NCBI GenBank assembly: GCA_018902755.1
Contig: JAHIQI010000071.1
Location: 1 to 64,000, forward strand
DNA from: Pseudomonadota bacterium
Lineage (GTDB): Bacteria; Desulfobacterota; Desulfarculia; Desulfarculales; Desulfarculaceae
DNA: 64,000 nt
Direction: 5' to 3'
Within the stretch, counting starts at the first letter, position 1. Each line of letters begins with the position of its first letter. Both the position numbers and the translations under genes were made by a program. Below the pieces are notes generated by a model, which worked only from the letters and a program-made list of their open reading frames with translations, was not told the origin of the DNA and did not search any database. Positions 50,377 to 58,480 of this stretch are shown here, piece by piece.

Positions 50377-50423
50377 GGGCGGGCTCGGCTCCTCTTTTGG
50401 AGTGACGGGCCCGCCCACTTTTA
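50377..50423 (+). terminator. intrinsic terminator of the LIV-transporter operon
   Basis: GGGCGGGC (50377-50384) pairs with GCCCGCCC (50409-50416), with an inner CTCC/GGAG arm; ACTTTTA follows. Confidence 0.75.
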
Positions 50424-50560
50424 TGCCCATGCCCGCCTTGGCCGCACCGGCCTTGTCTTGGGCTGCTCCCGGAGTTAAGCTAAGCAGATAACGGCGGCCT
50501 GAGCCCCGCGTTCCTGTTTTTCGGATGCCCCGGCCCCTTGCCGAGGCGAAAGAGCGTGGC

Positions 50561-51877
50561 ATGATCGAGGCGTACGAAAGCGACCCCAGGCTGGGGCGTT
50601 ACCTAATCTCCTTCCACCAGGGGCAGACCCTTTTCCTGGAGGGTGATGAGTCCCAGGACCTCTACGTTTTGGTGGAGGGCGAGCTGGACGTGCTAAAGGG
50701 CGACCAGGTGATCGCCATTCTGGCCGAGCCCGGCGCGGTGTTCGGCGAGATGTCCTTCCTGATGGGGGACAAGCGCACCGCCACCATTCGGGCCCGTCTT
50801 CAGGGCAAGGCCCTGTGCGTGCCCCGCCAGGACATAGGGCGTTTTTTGCAGGAGTTCCCCCAGCTGGGTAAAAACATGGCTCAAGTCTTGGCCCAGCGCC
50901 TGGACGCCGCCAGCAACCAGCTTTTCGGGCTCAAGGAATTCTGCGACATGCTGCCCGACGCGGTGGTGCTCACCGATCATACCGGCAAGGTGACCGCCCT
51001 GAACCGGGCGGCCTGCGAACTCTACGGCCGGGATTGGCGCCAGATGGGCCACCGGCCGGTGGAGGAGCTTTTTGAGGAGGGGCAGCAGGTGCGCGAGCTG
51101 GCCGGAGGGGTCCGGGGCGGTCAAACCTGTCACGAGCAGGTGGTCTGCTGCCGCCATCCCCAGCAGGGCCCCCGCTACGTGTCCCTGAGCCTGAGCGCCC
51201 TGCACGACGCCCAGCAGGAATTCAGGGGCATGCTGCTGGTGGGGCGCGACGTTACCGCGGTGGAGCGCCTCAAACACAACATCCGCCATTTGCGCGGCTG
51301 GCTCATCGCCGCCCTGGTCGCCCTGATCCTTTGCGCCGGGAGCCTGATAGCCTATCCATACCTTTCCAGCAGTATGCGCCAGGAAACGGCCCTGCACAGC
51401 GAGTTCCGCGAAAAACTGGTGCGCGACCGCCAGCTGCTGGGCTCCCTGTTGGCCGAGGACCTGGCCCAGGGCAAGCTGGACCGGGGTCAAGAGATGTTGC
51501 GCCGCTTCTTCGCCGCCGCCGGCGACGGGGCCCTGCCCTACACCGGGGTGGTGGTGCTGGACAACGAAAAGAAGGTGCTGGACTCCTACTACCCCAGGGG
51601 GGGAGAGGCTCAAAAGGCGGGGGCCAGCTACGGCCACATATCCTTCGAGGGCAGCCGCGAGGCCGGCCACCGGGTGCTGCACGTTTTTCACCAGAACCAG
51701 GACCAAAAGGGAAGCTGGGGTGAGTTGCTGGTGGCCTTTACCTTGAACTACCAGAACAAGAGCCTGGGCTGGCTGCTCCTCGGCCTGGACCCCAAGGCCC
51801 TGCAAAAACGCTACGACCTGGACAAGGGGGAACTGATCGAGTTGAAGCTCGGTTCGCCCGATTCCCAGGGACGGTGA
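50561..51877 (+). CDS. cyclic-nucleotide-binding/PAS membrane sensor with extracytoplasmic C-terminus and no output domain
   Basis: 438 residues from ATG 50561 (AAAGAG upstream); an in-frame ATG at 50525 is possible. A cNMP-binding fold (about 15-125) retains the phosphate-binding cassette FGEMSFLMGDKRTATIRA, including the Arg. A PAS domain follows (MLPDAVVLTDHTGKVTALNRAACELYG), then one membrane helix at about 247-268 (GWLIAALVALILCAGSLIAY). The final 170 residues are predicted outside the membrane (GVVVLDNEKKVLDSYY, Cache-like). No kinase, cyclase, GGDEF, HAMP or DNA-binding domain is present. Function unknown; it could relay by protein contact. Confidence 0.75.
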   Translation: MIEAYESDPRLGRYLISFHQGQTLFLEGDESQDLYVLVEGELDVLKGDQVIAILAEPGAVFGEMSFLMGDKRTATIRARLQGKALCVPRQDIGRFLQEFPQLGKNMAQVLAQRLDAASNQLFGLKEFCDMLPDAVVLTDHTGKVTALNRAACELYGRDWRQMGHRPVEELFEEGQQVRELAGGVRGGQTCHEQVVCCRHPQQGPRYVSLSLSALHDAQQEFRGMLLVGRDVTAVERLKHNIRHLRGWLIAALVALILCAGSLIAYPYLSSSMRQETALHSEFREKLVRDRQLLGSLLAEDLAQGKLDRGQEMLRRFFAAAGDGALPYTGVVVLDNEKKVLDSYYPRGGEAQKAGASYGHISFEGSREAGHRVLHVFHQNQDQKGSWGELLVAFTLNYQNKSLGWLLLGLDPKALQKRYDLDKGELIELKLGSPDSQGR

Positions 51878-51899
51878 TGATCCGATCGCCTGCGCCGGC

Positions 51900-53420
51900 A
51901 TGAAGCCAACTCTAAAATACCGCCCCATCATGGTGGCCGGCACCGGCAGCCACGTGGGCAAGAGTGTCCTGGTCATGGGCCTGTGCCGGGTGTTCAAGCG
52001 CCGGGGCATCGACGTGGCCCCCTTCAAGGCCCAGAACATGGCCCTGAACTCGGGCATCACCCCCCAGGGCCACGAGATCGGCCGGGCCCAGGTGGCCCAG
52101 GCCCAGGCCGCGGGCCTGGAGCCCTCGGTGGACATGAACCCCATCCTGATCAAGCCCGGCGGGGAGGCATCCGCTCAGATAGTGCTCATGGGCCGCCCTC
52201 TGGGCAACATGGCCGGGATCGACTATTACAAACTCAAGCCGCGCCTCACCAGGACGGTCATGGCCGCTTTCCGCCGCCTGAACGCCAGGCACCAGATGGT
52301 GATCCTGGAGGGCGCGGGCTCCTGCGCCGAGGTGAACCTGAAGCGCCACGACCTGGTGAACTTGCCCATGGCCCGCCGGGCCGGGGCCAAGGTGATCTTG
52401 GCGGCGGACATCGACACCGGCGGGGTCTTCGCCCAGGTGCTGGGCACCCTCAGGCTGATGACTCCCTCCGAACGCAAGATGATGGCCGGGGTGATCATCA
52501 ACAAGTTCCGCGGCGACGCCTCCCTGTTCAGCGACGGAATGGAATACATCGCCAACAAGGGCGGGGTGCCGGTCTTGGGCCTGGTGCCGCGCTTCGAGCA
52601 CATCCTGTTGCCCCAGGAGGACGGGGTGGCCCTGGAGCGGGGCGAGTTGCACGGGCGGGCCGGTTCGGTGAGGGTGGGAGTGGTCCGCCTGAGCCACATC
52701 AGTAATTACACCGATTTCGACGCCTTGGCTGCCGCCGAGGGGGTGGAGCTTTCCTGGCTGGAGCGCCCCGAGGAGCTGGCCGGGCTGGACCTCCTTGTTT
52801 TGCCGGGCACCAAGAACACCCTGGCCGCGCTCAAGCGCCTGCACCACAGCGGGCTGTTCGAGGCGGTCAAAGCCTTCCACAAGCTGGGAGGCAAGGTGCT
52901 GGGCCTGTGCGGCGGCTACCAGCTTCTGGGCCGGGAGATCGCCGATCCCCAGGGGGTGGAGGGGCCGCCCGGCGCGGAACAGGGCCTGGGGCTGCTGCCC
53001 GTGTCCACGGTCATGGCCGGGGACAAGACCACCACCCGGGTGCGGGCCGCCTGTGGAGAGGGGCTGCCCTTTGCGGTGGATGGCGAGGTCACCGGCTACG
53101 AAATCCACATGGGCCGCACCCAGGCCCGGGGGACCGGCCGCCCCGCCTTCCGCCTGACCCAGGTGCTAGGGCAGGGAGCCGACCAGGACGAGGGGCAGGT
53201 GAGCCCGGACGGCCGGGTGGTGGGCACCTATTTGCACGGGGTGCTGGACAACGACGATTTGCGCGCATCACTGCTGGCCTGGGCCAGGGGGGGCGCGGCC
53301 CCGGAACAGGCCGATGATTACGCCGTCTTTCGCGAGAAGCAGTTCGATCTGCTGGCCGACCTGTTGGAGCAGCACCTGAACCTGGAAGGTTTGCTCGATC
53401 CGGTGGCGGCCCGAGAATAA
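51900..53420 (+). CDS. cbiP: cobyric acid synthase
   Basis: 506 residues. ATP-dependent amidotransferase of cobalamin synthesis that amidates side chains b, d, e and g of adenosyl-cobyrinic acid a,c-diamide. N-terminal dethiobiotin-synthase-like domain (AGTGSHVGKS; FKAQNMALNSG; EGAGSCAEVNL) and a C-terminal class I glutaminase with nucleophile Cys337 (LGLCGGYQ) and His446 (GTYLHGV). Length is standard. It directly precedes the tandem cobalamin riboswitches and TonB receptor, so synthesis and uptake of B12 are neighbours. Confidence 0.96.
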   Translation: MKPTLKYRPIMVAGTGSHVGKSVLVMGLCRVFKRRGIDVAPFKAQNMALNSGITPQGHEIGRAQVAQAQAAGLEPSVDMNPILIKPGGEASAQIVLMGRPLGNMAGIDYYKLKPRLTRTVMAAFRRLNARHQMVILEGAGSCAEVNLKRHDLVNLPMARRAGAKVILAADIDTGGVFAQVLGTLRLMTPSERKMMAGVIINKFRGDASLFSDGMEYIANKGGVPVLGLVPRFEHILLPQEDGVALERGELHGRAGSVRVGVVRLSHISNYTDFDALAAAEGVELSWLERPEELAGLDLLVLPGTKNTLAALKRLHHSGLFEAVKAFHKLGGKVLGLCGGYQLLGREIADPQGVEGPPGAEQGLGLLPVSTVMAGDKTTTRVRAACGEGLPFAVDGEVTGYEIHMGRTQARGTGRPAFRLTQVLGQGADQDEGQVSPDGRVVGTYLHGVLDNDDLRASLLAWARGGAAPEQADDYAVFREKQFDLLADLLEQHLNLEGLLDPVAARE

Positions 53421-53422
53421 GC

Positions 53423-53451
53423 TTGACGAGGCGGGAACTCTGGCGTAGGAG
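53423..53451 (+). promoter_or_regulatory. possible sigma-70 promoter for the riboswitch leader
   Basis: TTGACG (53423-53428), 17 bases, TAGGAG (53446-53451), just after cbiP and 16 bases before the first aptamer. The -10 box is poor. Confidence 0.3.
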
Positions 53452-53466
53452 ATAAGGCAACATAGA

Positions 53467-53628
53467 GGAAACGGCGCCGCGAGGCTTAATAGGGAAGACG
53501 GTGCGATACCGTCGCGGTCCCGCCGCTGTAACCGGGGACAAAGGCTGCCACAAGTCACTGCCGTTCATGAGGACGGTGGGAAGGCGCGGCCCGAGGATGA
53601 TCCGGGAGCCAGAAGACCTACCGTTTCC
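53467..53628 (+). promoter_or_regulatory. cobalamin riboswitch 1
   Basis: The P1 stem GGAAACGG (53467-53474) pairs with CCGTTTCC (53621-53628). Inside are the conserved blocks in order: AATAGGGAA, GGTGCGATACCG, TCCCGCCGCTGTAA, GTCACTG, GTGGGAAGGC and AGCCAGAAGACCTACCG. All fit the B12 (RF00174-type) aptamer. A strong terminator follows at 53719. Confidence 0.92.
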
Positions 53629-53718
53629 ACCGAAGTCCATACCGGCGGCGATCGGTGTTGGCGGCCATCATGGGCCGCCCGGCTTCGGCTGGGGAGATCA
53701 AGCAAACTGGGTGCAGTC

Positions 53719-53749
53719 CCCCCGTTCCGCAAGGAACGGGGGTTTTTTT
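53719..53749 (+). terminator. intrinsic terminator between the two riboswitches
   Basis: A 10-bp stem CCCCCGTTCC / GGAACGGGGG with GCAA loop, then seven T (53743-53749). Likely the expression platform of riboswitch 1. Another hairpin, GGCGGCC...GGCCGCC (53660-53679), lies between aptamer 1 and the terminator. Confidence 0.9.
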
Positions 53750-53811
53750 ATGGTCAGCCCCGGATGGCTACCGGGGCAAAGTGGGAGGCAGACGCCTCCC
53801 GGCATATCGGA

Positions 53812-53951
53812 CTGGATGCGTGGAAGTGGCGTGAGACTCGCCCGCTGCCCCGCAGCCGTGAGGGGAACGAAAGCCCAAACCAGCCACTGTCGCGCGAGGC
53901 GCGATGGGAAGGCGGGCCGGTAGGAAGCCCCAAGCCGGAAGACCCATCCAG
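53812..53951 (+). promoter_or_regulatory. cobalamin riboswitch 2
   Basis: P1 CTGGATG (53812-53818) pairs with CATCCAG (53945-53951). Conserved blocks in order: GGAAGTGGCGTGAGACTC, GCTGCCCCGCAGCCGTGA, CCAGCCACTG, GATGGGAAGGC, GCCGGAAGACC. It ends only 26 bases before the receptor start codon, with GAGGGAGGA between, and no T-run; translational control is likely. Confidence 0.9.
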
Positions 53952-53977
53952 CTCCGCAACCTCGAGGGAGGAATTTA

Positions 53978-55840
53978 ATGAGGAAGTCGCTGGTTATTTT
54001 GGCCGGGCTGGCCCTGATGGCCGCTCAGGCCGTACCTGTTTGGGCCGCGGAAACCGCCGCCGAGGAAAAAGGCAAGGCCAAGGCGGTGCACCAAGGCGAG
54101 ATGGTGGTCACCGCCACCATGACCGAGGAAGACATCAACAAAGTCCCCTCCACCACCTTTGTGGTGACCGACCAGGAGATCAAGGAAAAGGCCCAGTGGA
54201 GCCTGATGGACGCCCTGCGCGACGTGCCCGGCGTGTACATTCGCAGCAACGGGCCCTTCGGCGGAGTTTCCAGCCTCACCATGCGCGGCACTCAGGCCGG
54301 GCAGACCATGCTCATGCTGGACGGGGTGCGCCTGGGCGATCCCATCAGCACCAGCGGGTCCATGGACATGGCCAACCTGCTCACCGGCGGCATCTCCCAG
54401 ATCGAGGTGGTGCAGGGTCCCCAGTCCACCCTTTACGGCTCCGACGCCATGGCCGGCGTGGTCAACATAATCACCAAGCGCGGCCAGGGTGCGCCCAGCG
54501 GCTGGGCCTCGGCCGGGTACGGCTCCTACGGCACCTGGCAGGGCACCGCCGGCACCCAGGGCAAGATAGACCGCTTCAACTTCATGCTCTCCGGCGGCGG
54601 CATCAGCACCGACGGCGTGTCCAAGGTGAAAGACGGCAGCGAGGACGACCCCTACAGCGCCTATCAGCTCAACGGGCGCTTCGGCTTTGACGTCAACGAC
54701 AACACCGAGGTCTTTTTCATCGGCTACTACAACAAGGCCGACACGGACTACGACGGCTACGTGAACGGCAAGTACGCCGACACCGCCGACAACGTGAAGA
54801 CCGAGTCCTACACCGGCATCGTGGGCCTGACCAACTCGCCCCTTGCCTGGTGGAACCACAAGCTGACTTTCTCCTACGGCTCGGTGGACCACGACTACAG
54901 CGACGACTCCACCTACAAGTCCTACCTGACCACCGCCCAGTGGCGGCACAACCTGCTCTACAAGGACATCAACACCGTCACCCTGGGGGTGAACTGGCAG
55001 CAGGAGCAGGGCGAGTACAGCACCACCTGGGACAGCCTGGGCCAGCAGAGCGTGGACACCCTTAGCTTCTACCTGCAAGACCAGCTCAAGGTGCTGGAGG
55101 GGCTCTACCTCCTGGGCGGCGTGCGCAACGACCACCACGACGACTTCGGCGGCCACACCACCTGGCGGGTGGGCGCCTCCTACAGCCTGGCGGCCACCGG
55201 CACCACCTTCAAGGGCACCTACGGCACCGGCTTCAAGGCCCCCAGCCTGTATCAGCTCTACAGCCCCTACGGCGACAAGGACCTGGACCCGGAGAAGAGC
55301 AAGGGCTGGGACCTGGGCGTGGTGCAACTGTTGTGGAACAAGCGCATCGAGCTGGGCCTGACCTACTTCAACATCCAGACCGACGACCTGATAACCTTCG
55401 ACATGAACACCTGGACCTACCAGAACCTGGACGAGGTAAAGAGCCAGGGCCTGGAGTTCTACGCCAAGGCCCACCTGCTGTCCTGGCTGGCGGTGGACTT
55501 CTCCTGGACCTACACCGACGCCCAGGATCAGAGCACCGACAAGGACCTGGCCTACAACCCCCGCGACAAGGGCACCCTGGGCGTGCGCCTGCCCCTGTTC
55601 GGGGACCGCCTGAATATTCGGGTGTGGGGATTGTACGTGGGTGACCGCTACACCGACGCGGCCAACACCGGCGAGGTGGACTCCTACATCACCGTGAACG
55701 CCGCGGCCACCTACAAGCTCACCAAGTGGCTCAGCGTCTACGGCAACGTGGTCAACCTGTTCGACGAGGATTACGTGGAGATCGCCGACTACAGCACCCT
55801 GGGCCTCAGCGGGTTCATCGGCTTGCGGGCCGAGTTCTAA
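53978..55840 (+). CDS. btuB: TonB-dependent outer-membrane cobalamin receptor
   Basis: 620 residues. Signal peptide about 1-23, a TonB-box-like start (GEMVVTATMTEE), plug domain (SLMDALRDVPGVYIRS; SSLTMRGTQAGQTMLMLDGV; IEVVQGPQSTLYGSDAMAGVVNIIT, in blocks) and a 22-strand barrel ending in the aromatic outer-membrane signature (LRAEF). BtuB-like by its length and by the two cobalamin riboswitches in its leader. The ribosome site GAGGGAGGA is 53962-53970. The other uptake genes (btuFCD) are not in the window. Confidence 0.93.
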   Translation: MRKSLVILAGLALMAAQAVPVWAAETAAEEKGKAKAVHQGEMVVTATMTEEDINKVPSTTFVVTDQEIKEKAQWSLMDALRDVPGVYIRSNGPFGGVSSLTMRGTQAGQTMLMLDGVRLGDPISTSGSMDMANLLTGGISQIEVVQGPQSTLYGSDAMAGVVNIITKRGQGAPSGWASAGYGSYGTWQGTAGTQGKIDRFNFMLSGGGISTDGVSKVKDGSEDDPYSAYQLNGRFGFDVNDNTEVFFIGYYNKADTDYDGYVNGKYADTADNVKTESYTGIVGLTNSPLAWWNHKLTFSYGSVDHDYSDDSTYKSYLTTAQWRHNLLYKDINTVTLGVNWQQEQGEYSTTWDSLGQQSVDTLSFYLQDQLKVLEGLYLLGGVRNDHHDDFGGHTTWRVGASYSLAATGTTFKGTYGTGFKAPSLYQLYSPYGDKDLDPEKSKGWDLGVVQLLWNKRIELGLTYFNIQTDDLITFDMNTWTYQNLDEVKSQGLEFYAKAHLLSWLAVDFSWTYTDAQDQSTDKDLAYNPRDKGTLGVRLPLFGDRLNIRVWGLYVGDRYTDAANTGEVDSYITVNAAATYKLTKWLSVYGNVVNLFDEDYVEIADYSTLGLSGFIGLRAEF

Positions 55841-55856
55841 AAAGCCCTCCAACGCT

Positions 55857-55896
55857 CCCCGTAGCGGGCCCATGCGCCTTGGGGTCCGCTACGGGG
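55857..55896. terminator. hairpin terminator between btuB and the convergent tad locus
   Basis: CCCCGTAGCGG (55857-55867) pairs exactly with CCGCTACGGGG (55886-55896); outer AAAAAGCCC/GGGCT continuation and TCATTTCAT follow. Serves the rightward btuB and possibly the leftward tadD transcript. Confidence 0.7.
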
Positions 55897-55909
55897 GGCT
55901 CTCATTTCA

Positions 55910-57505
55910 TCAGTCAGCAGATCCGTAGACCACGCCGAAGGGCTTGCCGCCCTCGGGCATGGGGCCGTAGCTCAACGAGCCGTCGGCCCGCATCCACAGG
56001 CCCTGGGCCTTGCCGTCCGTCTTGGCCGGAGCGGTGGGTTTGGCCGCGCTAACCACGGCGTTGGCCGTCGGCTTGACCGGAGCCGCTGCGGGCGGGGCCT
56101 GGCTCTCGGGCGCTGTCTTGGCGGCTTGAGCCTTAGCCTTAGCCTTAGCCTCGGCTTCAGCCTTTTTGGCCTTGGCCTGCGCTTCGGCTTGAGCTTTGGC
56201 TTGAGCCTCAGCCTTGGCCTTGGCCTCGGCCTTGGCCTCGGCGGCTTGCTGGGCCATGCGCTGCTGTTTGCTCAAGGGCGCGGGCTTGGCCTGGGGCTTG
56301 GGCTTGGCCAGGGCCACCGGCTTGGCGCCCTGGGGCCGCTGGACGGATGGCTTGGCTGCCTGCATGGCCGCCGGGGCGGTCGCCTGGGGAGCCGCCTTTA
56401 GGCTACTAGGGGCGGCCACCGGCTTGGCCTTGGCCACCGCTTTGGGCGCGGGCTTGGCCTGAGCATAGCTATTGGATGGGCGGGGGACCGCCTTTTGGGT
56501 GTAGGCGCGTTCGGACAGGGGGGTCATGGGCTGGGACGCCAGGCGGCTAACCGGCTGGGCCTTTTGCACCCCAAGCTGTTGGAGGTGTCGGTTGGCCAGG
56601 GGGTAGTAGCGGGGCAGCGTCTGCACCGCCATACGGAACTGCTGCTGGGCCTGTATGGTGCGTCCCTGCCAGGCCAGGATCACCCCCATGTTGTTGTGGG
56701 CCTTGGCCACGCCCTGGGAGCGGGCGAAGACCTGGAAGGCCTCGTCTTCGCGCCCCTGGCGGGCCAGCAAGAGCCCCAGGTTGTTGGCCGACAAGCTGTG
56801 CTCCGGGTCCAGGGCCAAGGCCCGGCGCAGGCTGGCCTCGGAGCCGCGCAGGTCCCCGGCCATGGCCTGGGCCAGGGCCAGGTTGTTGTACAGGGCCGGG
56901 TTGTTGGGGCGCGATTGCAAGGCGGCGCGGAAGGCGTTCATGGCCTGGCGGGGCTGGCTCCGGCGGTTGTGGATCACGCCCAAGAGGTTTTGGGCCCGCC
57001 ACAGGGAGGGGTCCAGGCTCACCGCGCGGGTCAGGGATTTTTCCGCCCCGGCCAGATCGCCCAGGCCCATCTGGCACAGGCCCTGGCCCTGCCAGAACAC
57101 TGCGTTGCCCGGCTGCAGGGCGCAGAGGCGGGCGAAGGTCTTTTGGGCGTCTTCGTAGCGGCCCATGCGCAGGTCCAGCCCGGCCAACTTGCCTTCCAGG
57201 CGCTGGCGGCTGGGGCCCTTGGCCTCCTTCAGGGCCAGGCGATAGTTGTTCATGGCGTTGTAGATGGAGCCCTGGGAGGCCATGATGTCGCCTTGGGCCT
57301 CCATTTCGCTTGCCGTGGCGGGAATGCGGTCGGGGTCGGGATTTTTTTCCGGCGTGGCCGAATGGGCCGCCAGCAGGGCCTCGGCCTCGCCGCGTTGCAG
57401 CCAGCGTGCGTTGTTTTGCTGGCTGCCGGCGCAGCCGCCCAACAGGATCAGGCCCAGACCGGCCAGCAGGGCCGCCGCGAATAAAACCGGTTGTCGTTTA
57501 GGCAT
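55910..57505 (-). CDS. tadD: TadD-like TPR lipoprotein with Ala/Lys-rich tail
   Basis: 531 residues. Lipobox LGGC at about 22-25, then five to six TPR repeats (for example YNNLALAQAMAGDLRGSEASL and LGVIHNRRSQPRQAMNAF). From about residue 320 the protein turns into a low-complexity Pro/Ala/Lys segment with a long EAKAKAEAQAKAQ-type helix reminiscent of TolA. It ends in a short ordered motif (LWMRADGSLSYGPMPEGG). TadD proteins act as pilotins for the Tad secretin. The long tail is unusual for TadD and could span the periplasm. Last gene of the leftward tad operon. Confidence 0.82.
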   Translation of the reverse strand: MPKRQPVLFAAALLAGLGLILLGGCAGSQQNNARWLQRGEAEALLAAHSATPEKNPDPDRIPATASEMEAQGDIMASQGSIYNAMNNYRLALKEAKGPSRQRLEGKLAGLDLRMGRYEDAQKTFARLCALQPGNAVFWQGQGLCQMGLGDLAGAEKSLTRAVSLDPSLWRAQNLLGVIHNRRSQPRQAMNAFRAALQSRPNNPALYNNLALAQAMAGDLRGSEASLRRALALDPEHSLSANNLGLLLARQGREDEAFQVFARSQGVAKAHNNMGVILAWQGRTIQAQQQFRMAVQTLPRYYPLANRHLQQLGVQKAQPVSRLASQPMTPLSERAYTQKAVPRPSNSYAQAKPAPKAVAKAKPVAAPSSLKAAPQATAPAAMQAAKPSVQRPQGAKPVALAKPKPQAKPAPLSKQQRMAQQAAEAKAEAKAKAEAQAKAQAEAQAKAKKAEAEAKAKAKAQAAKTAPESQAPPAAAPVKPTANAVVSAAKPTAPAKTDGKAQGLWMRADGSLSYGPMPEGGKPFGVVYGSAD

Positions 57506-57519
57506 GGTCTAGCCTCTCC

Positions 57520-58479
57520 TTAGTGCATCAGGTTCTGGCTGACGCGGATAACCGCCGGGCCGGCCATGACCACCATGATGGCGGGGAATATCATGAACAA
57601 AACCGGGAACAGCAGCTTGAGGGGTATCTTGGCCGCGGCCTCCTCCGCCTGCTGGCGCCGCTGGGTGCGCACCGAGTCCGAGTGAACCCGAAGCGAGCGC
57701 CCCACGCTGACCCCGAAACGGTCGGCCTGGATGAGCATGGTCACCAGACCGCCCACGCCATCCACCCCGCAGCGGTGGGCCAGGTTCTTGAGCGCCATCT
57801 GGCGGGGGATGCCCGCCCTGAGCTCCAAGGAAACCAGGGTGAACTCCCCGCCCAGCACCGGGCAGGATACCTTCACCTCCTGGGACACCCGACTGATGGC
57901 CTGGTCCAGGCCCAGGCCCGCCTCCACCGAGATGACCAACAGGTCCAGCACGTCGGGCAACTCCCGGCTGATGGCCTTGCGCCGGGCGCGGATGCGCCGT
58001 TCCAGAATGAACTGGGGCAAAAAGAAGCCCAGGGTGGCCGAGCCCACCACGGCCAGGATCAGTTGCAGGGTGGTCAGGCGGCCGGGGATAGGGCTGAGGA
58101 GCAATAAGAGGGGGTAGATGATGAGCATGGCCACCTTGATGCCCAGGAAAGTGTTCACCGCGGTGGGGGAGTAGAAACCGCCTTGCAGAAGCTTGGCCCT
58201 GAGGTCGTTCTCCTGCCAGTTTTGGCGGGGCTTGGCCGGCTTGGCCAGATGGTTGAGTAGCCGGAACACAAACTTTTTTATCCGCTCGTTCAGGGGCTTT
58301 TCGCCATCGCCGGACACGGCCGTCTGGCCGCCAAGTTGCCGCAGGCGGCGTTGCAGGCTTTTATCCCGCTTCACCAGGAGGGAGGCCAGGGCCACCGCGG
58401 CCAGCAACACCGCCAGGCCGAAGGCCAGGCCGATCAGCCACAGAGATGAGTCGGCGCCAAGGGCGTTTAGGATATTCAT
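57520..58479 (-). CDS. tadC: Tad pilus inner-membrane platform protein TadC
   Basis: 319 residues, type II secretion F domain (RELPDVLDLLVISVEAGLGLDQAISRV, in two helices; VTMLIQADRFGVSVGRSLRVHSD) between an N-terminal membrane helix and C-terminal helices (LLFPVLFMIFPAIMVVMAGPA). With TadB it forms the platform on which the TadA ATPase works. One base separates it from tadB. Confidence 0.93.
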   Translation of the reverse strand: MNILNALGADSSLWLIGLAFGLAVLLAAVALASLLVKRDKSLQRRLRQLGGQTAVSGDGEKPLNERIKKFVFRLLNHLAKPAKPRQNWQENDLRAKLLQGGFYSPTAVNTFLGIKVAMLIIYPLLLLLSPIPGRLTTLQLILAVVGSATLGFFLPQFILERRIRARRKAISRELPDVLDLLVISVEAGLGLDQAISRVSQEVKVSCPVLGGEFTLVSLELRAGIPRQMALKNLAHRCGVDGVGGLVTMLIQADRFGVSVGRSLRVHSDSVRTQRRQQAEEAAAKIPLKLLFPVLFMIFPAIMVVMAGPAVIRVSQNLMH

Positions 58480-58480
58480 C

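Noticed and set aside
56126..56401. Leu/Ser/Gly-repeat protein on the plus strand
   Set aside because: It is the mirror of the Ala/Lys low-complexity tail of the TadD-like gene; the repeats are in the DNA only because the sense strand encodes EAKAKA-type sequence.
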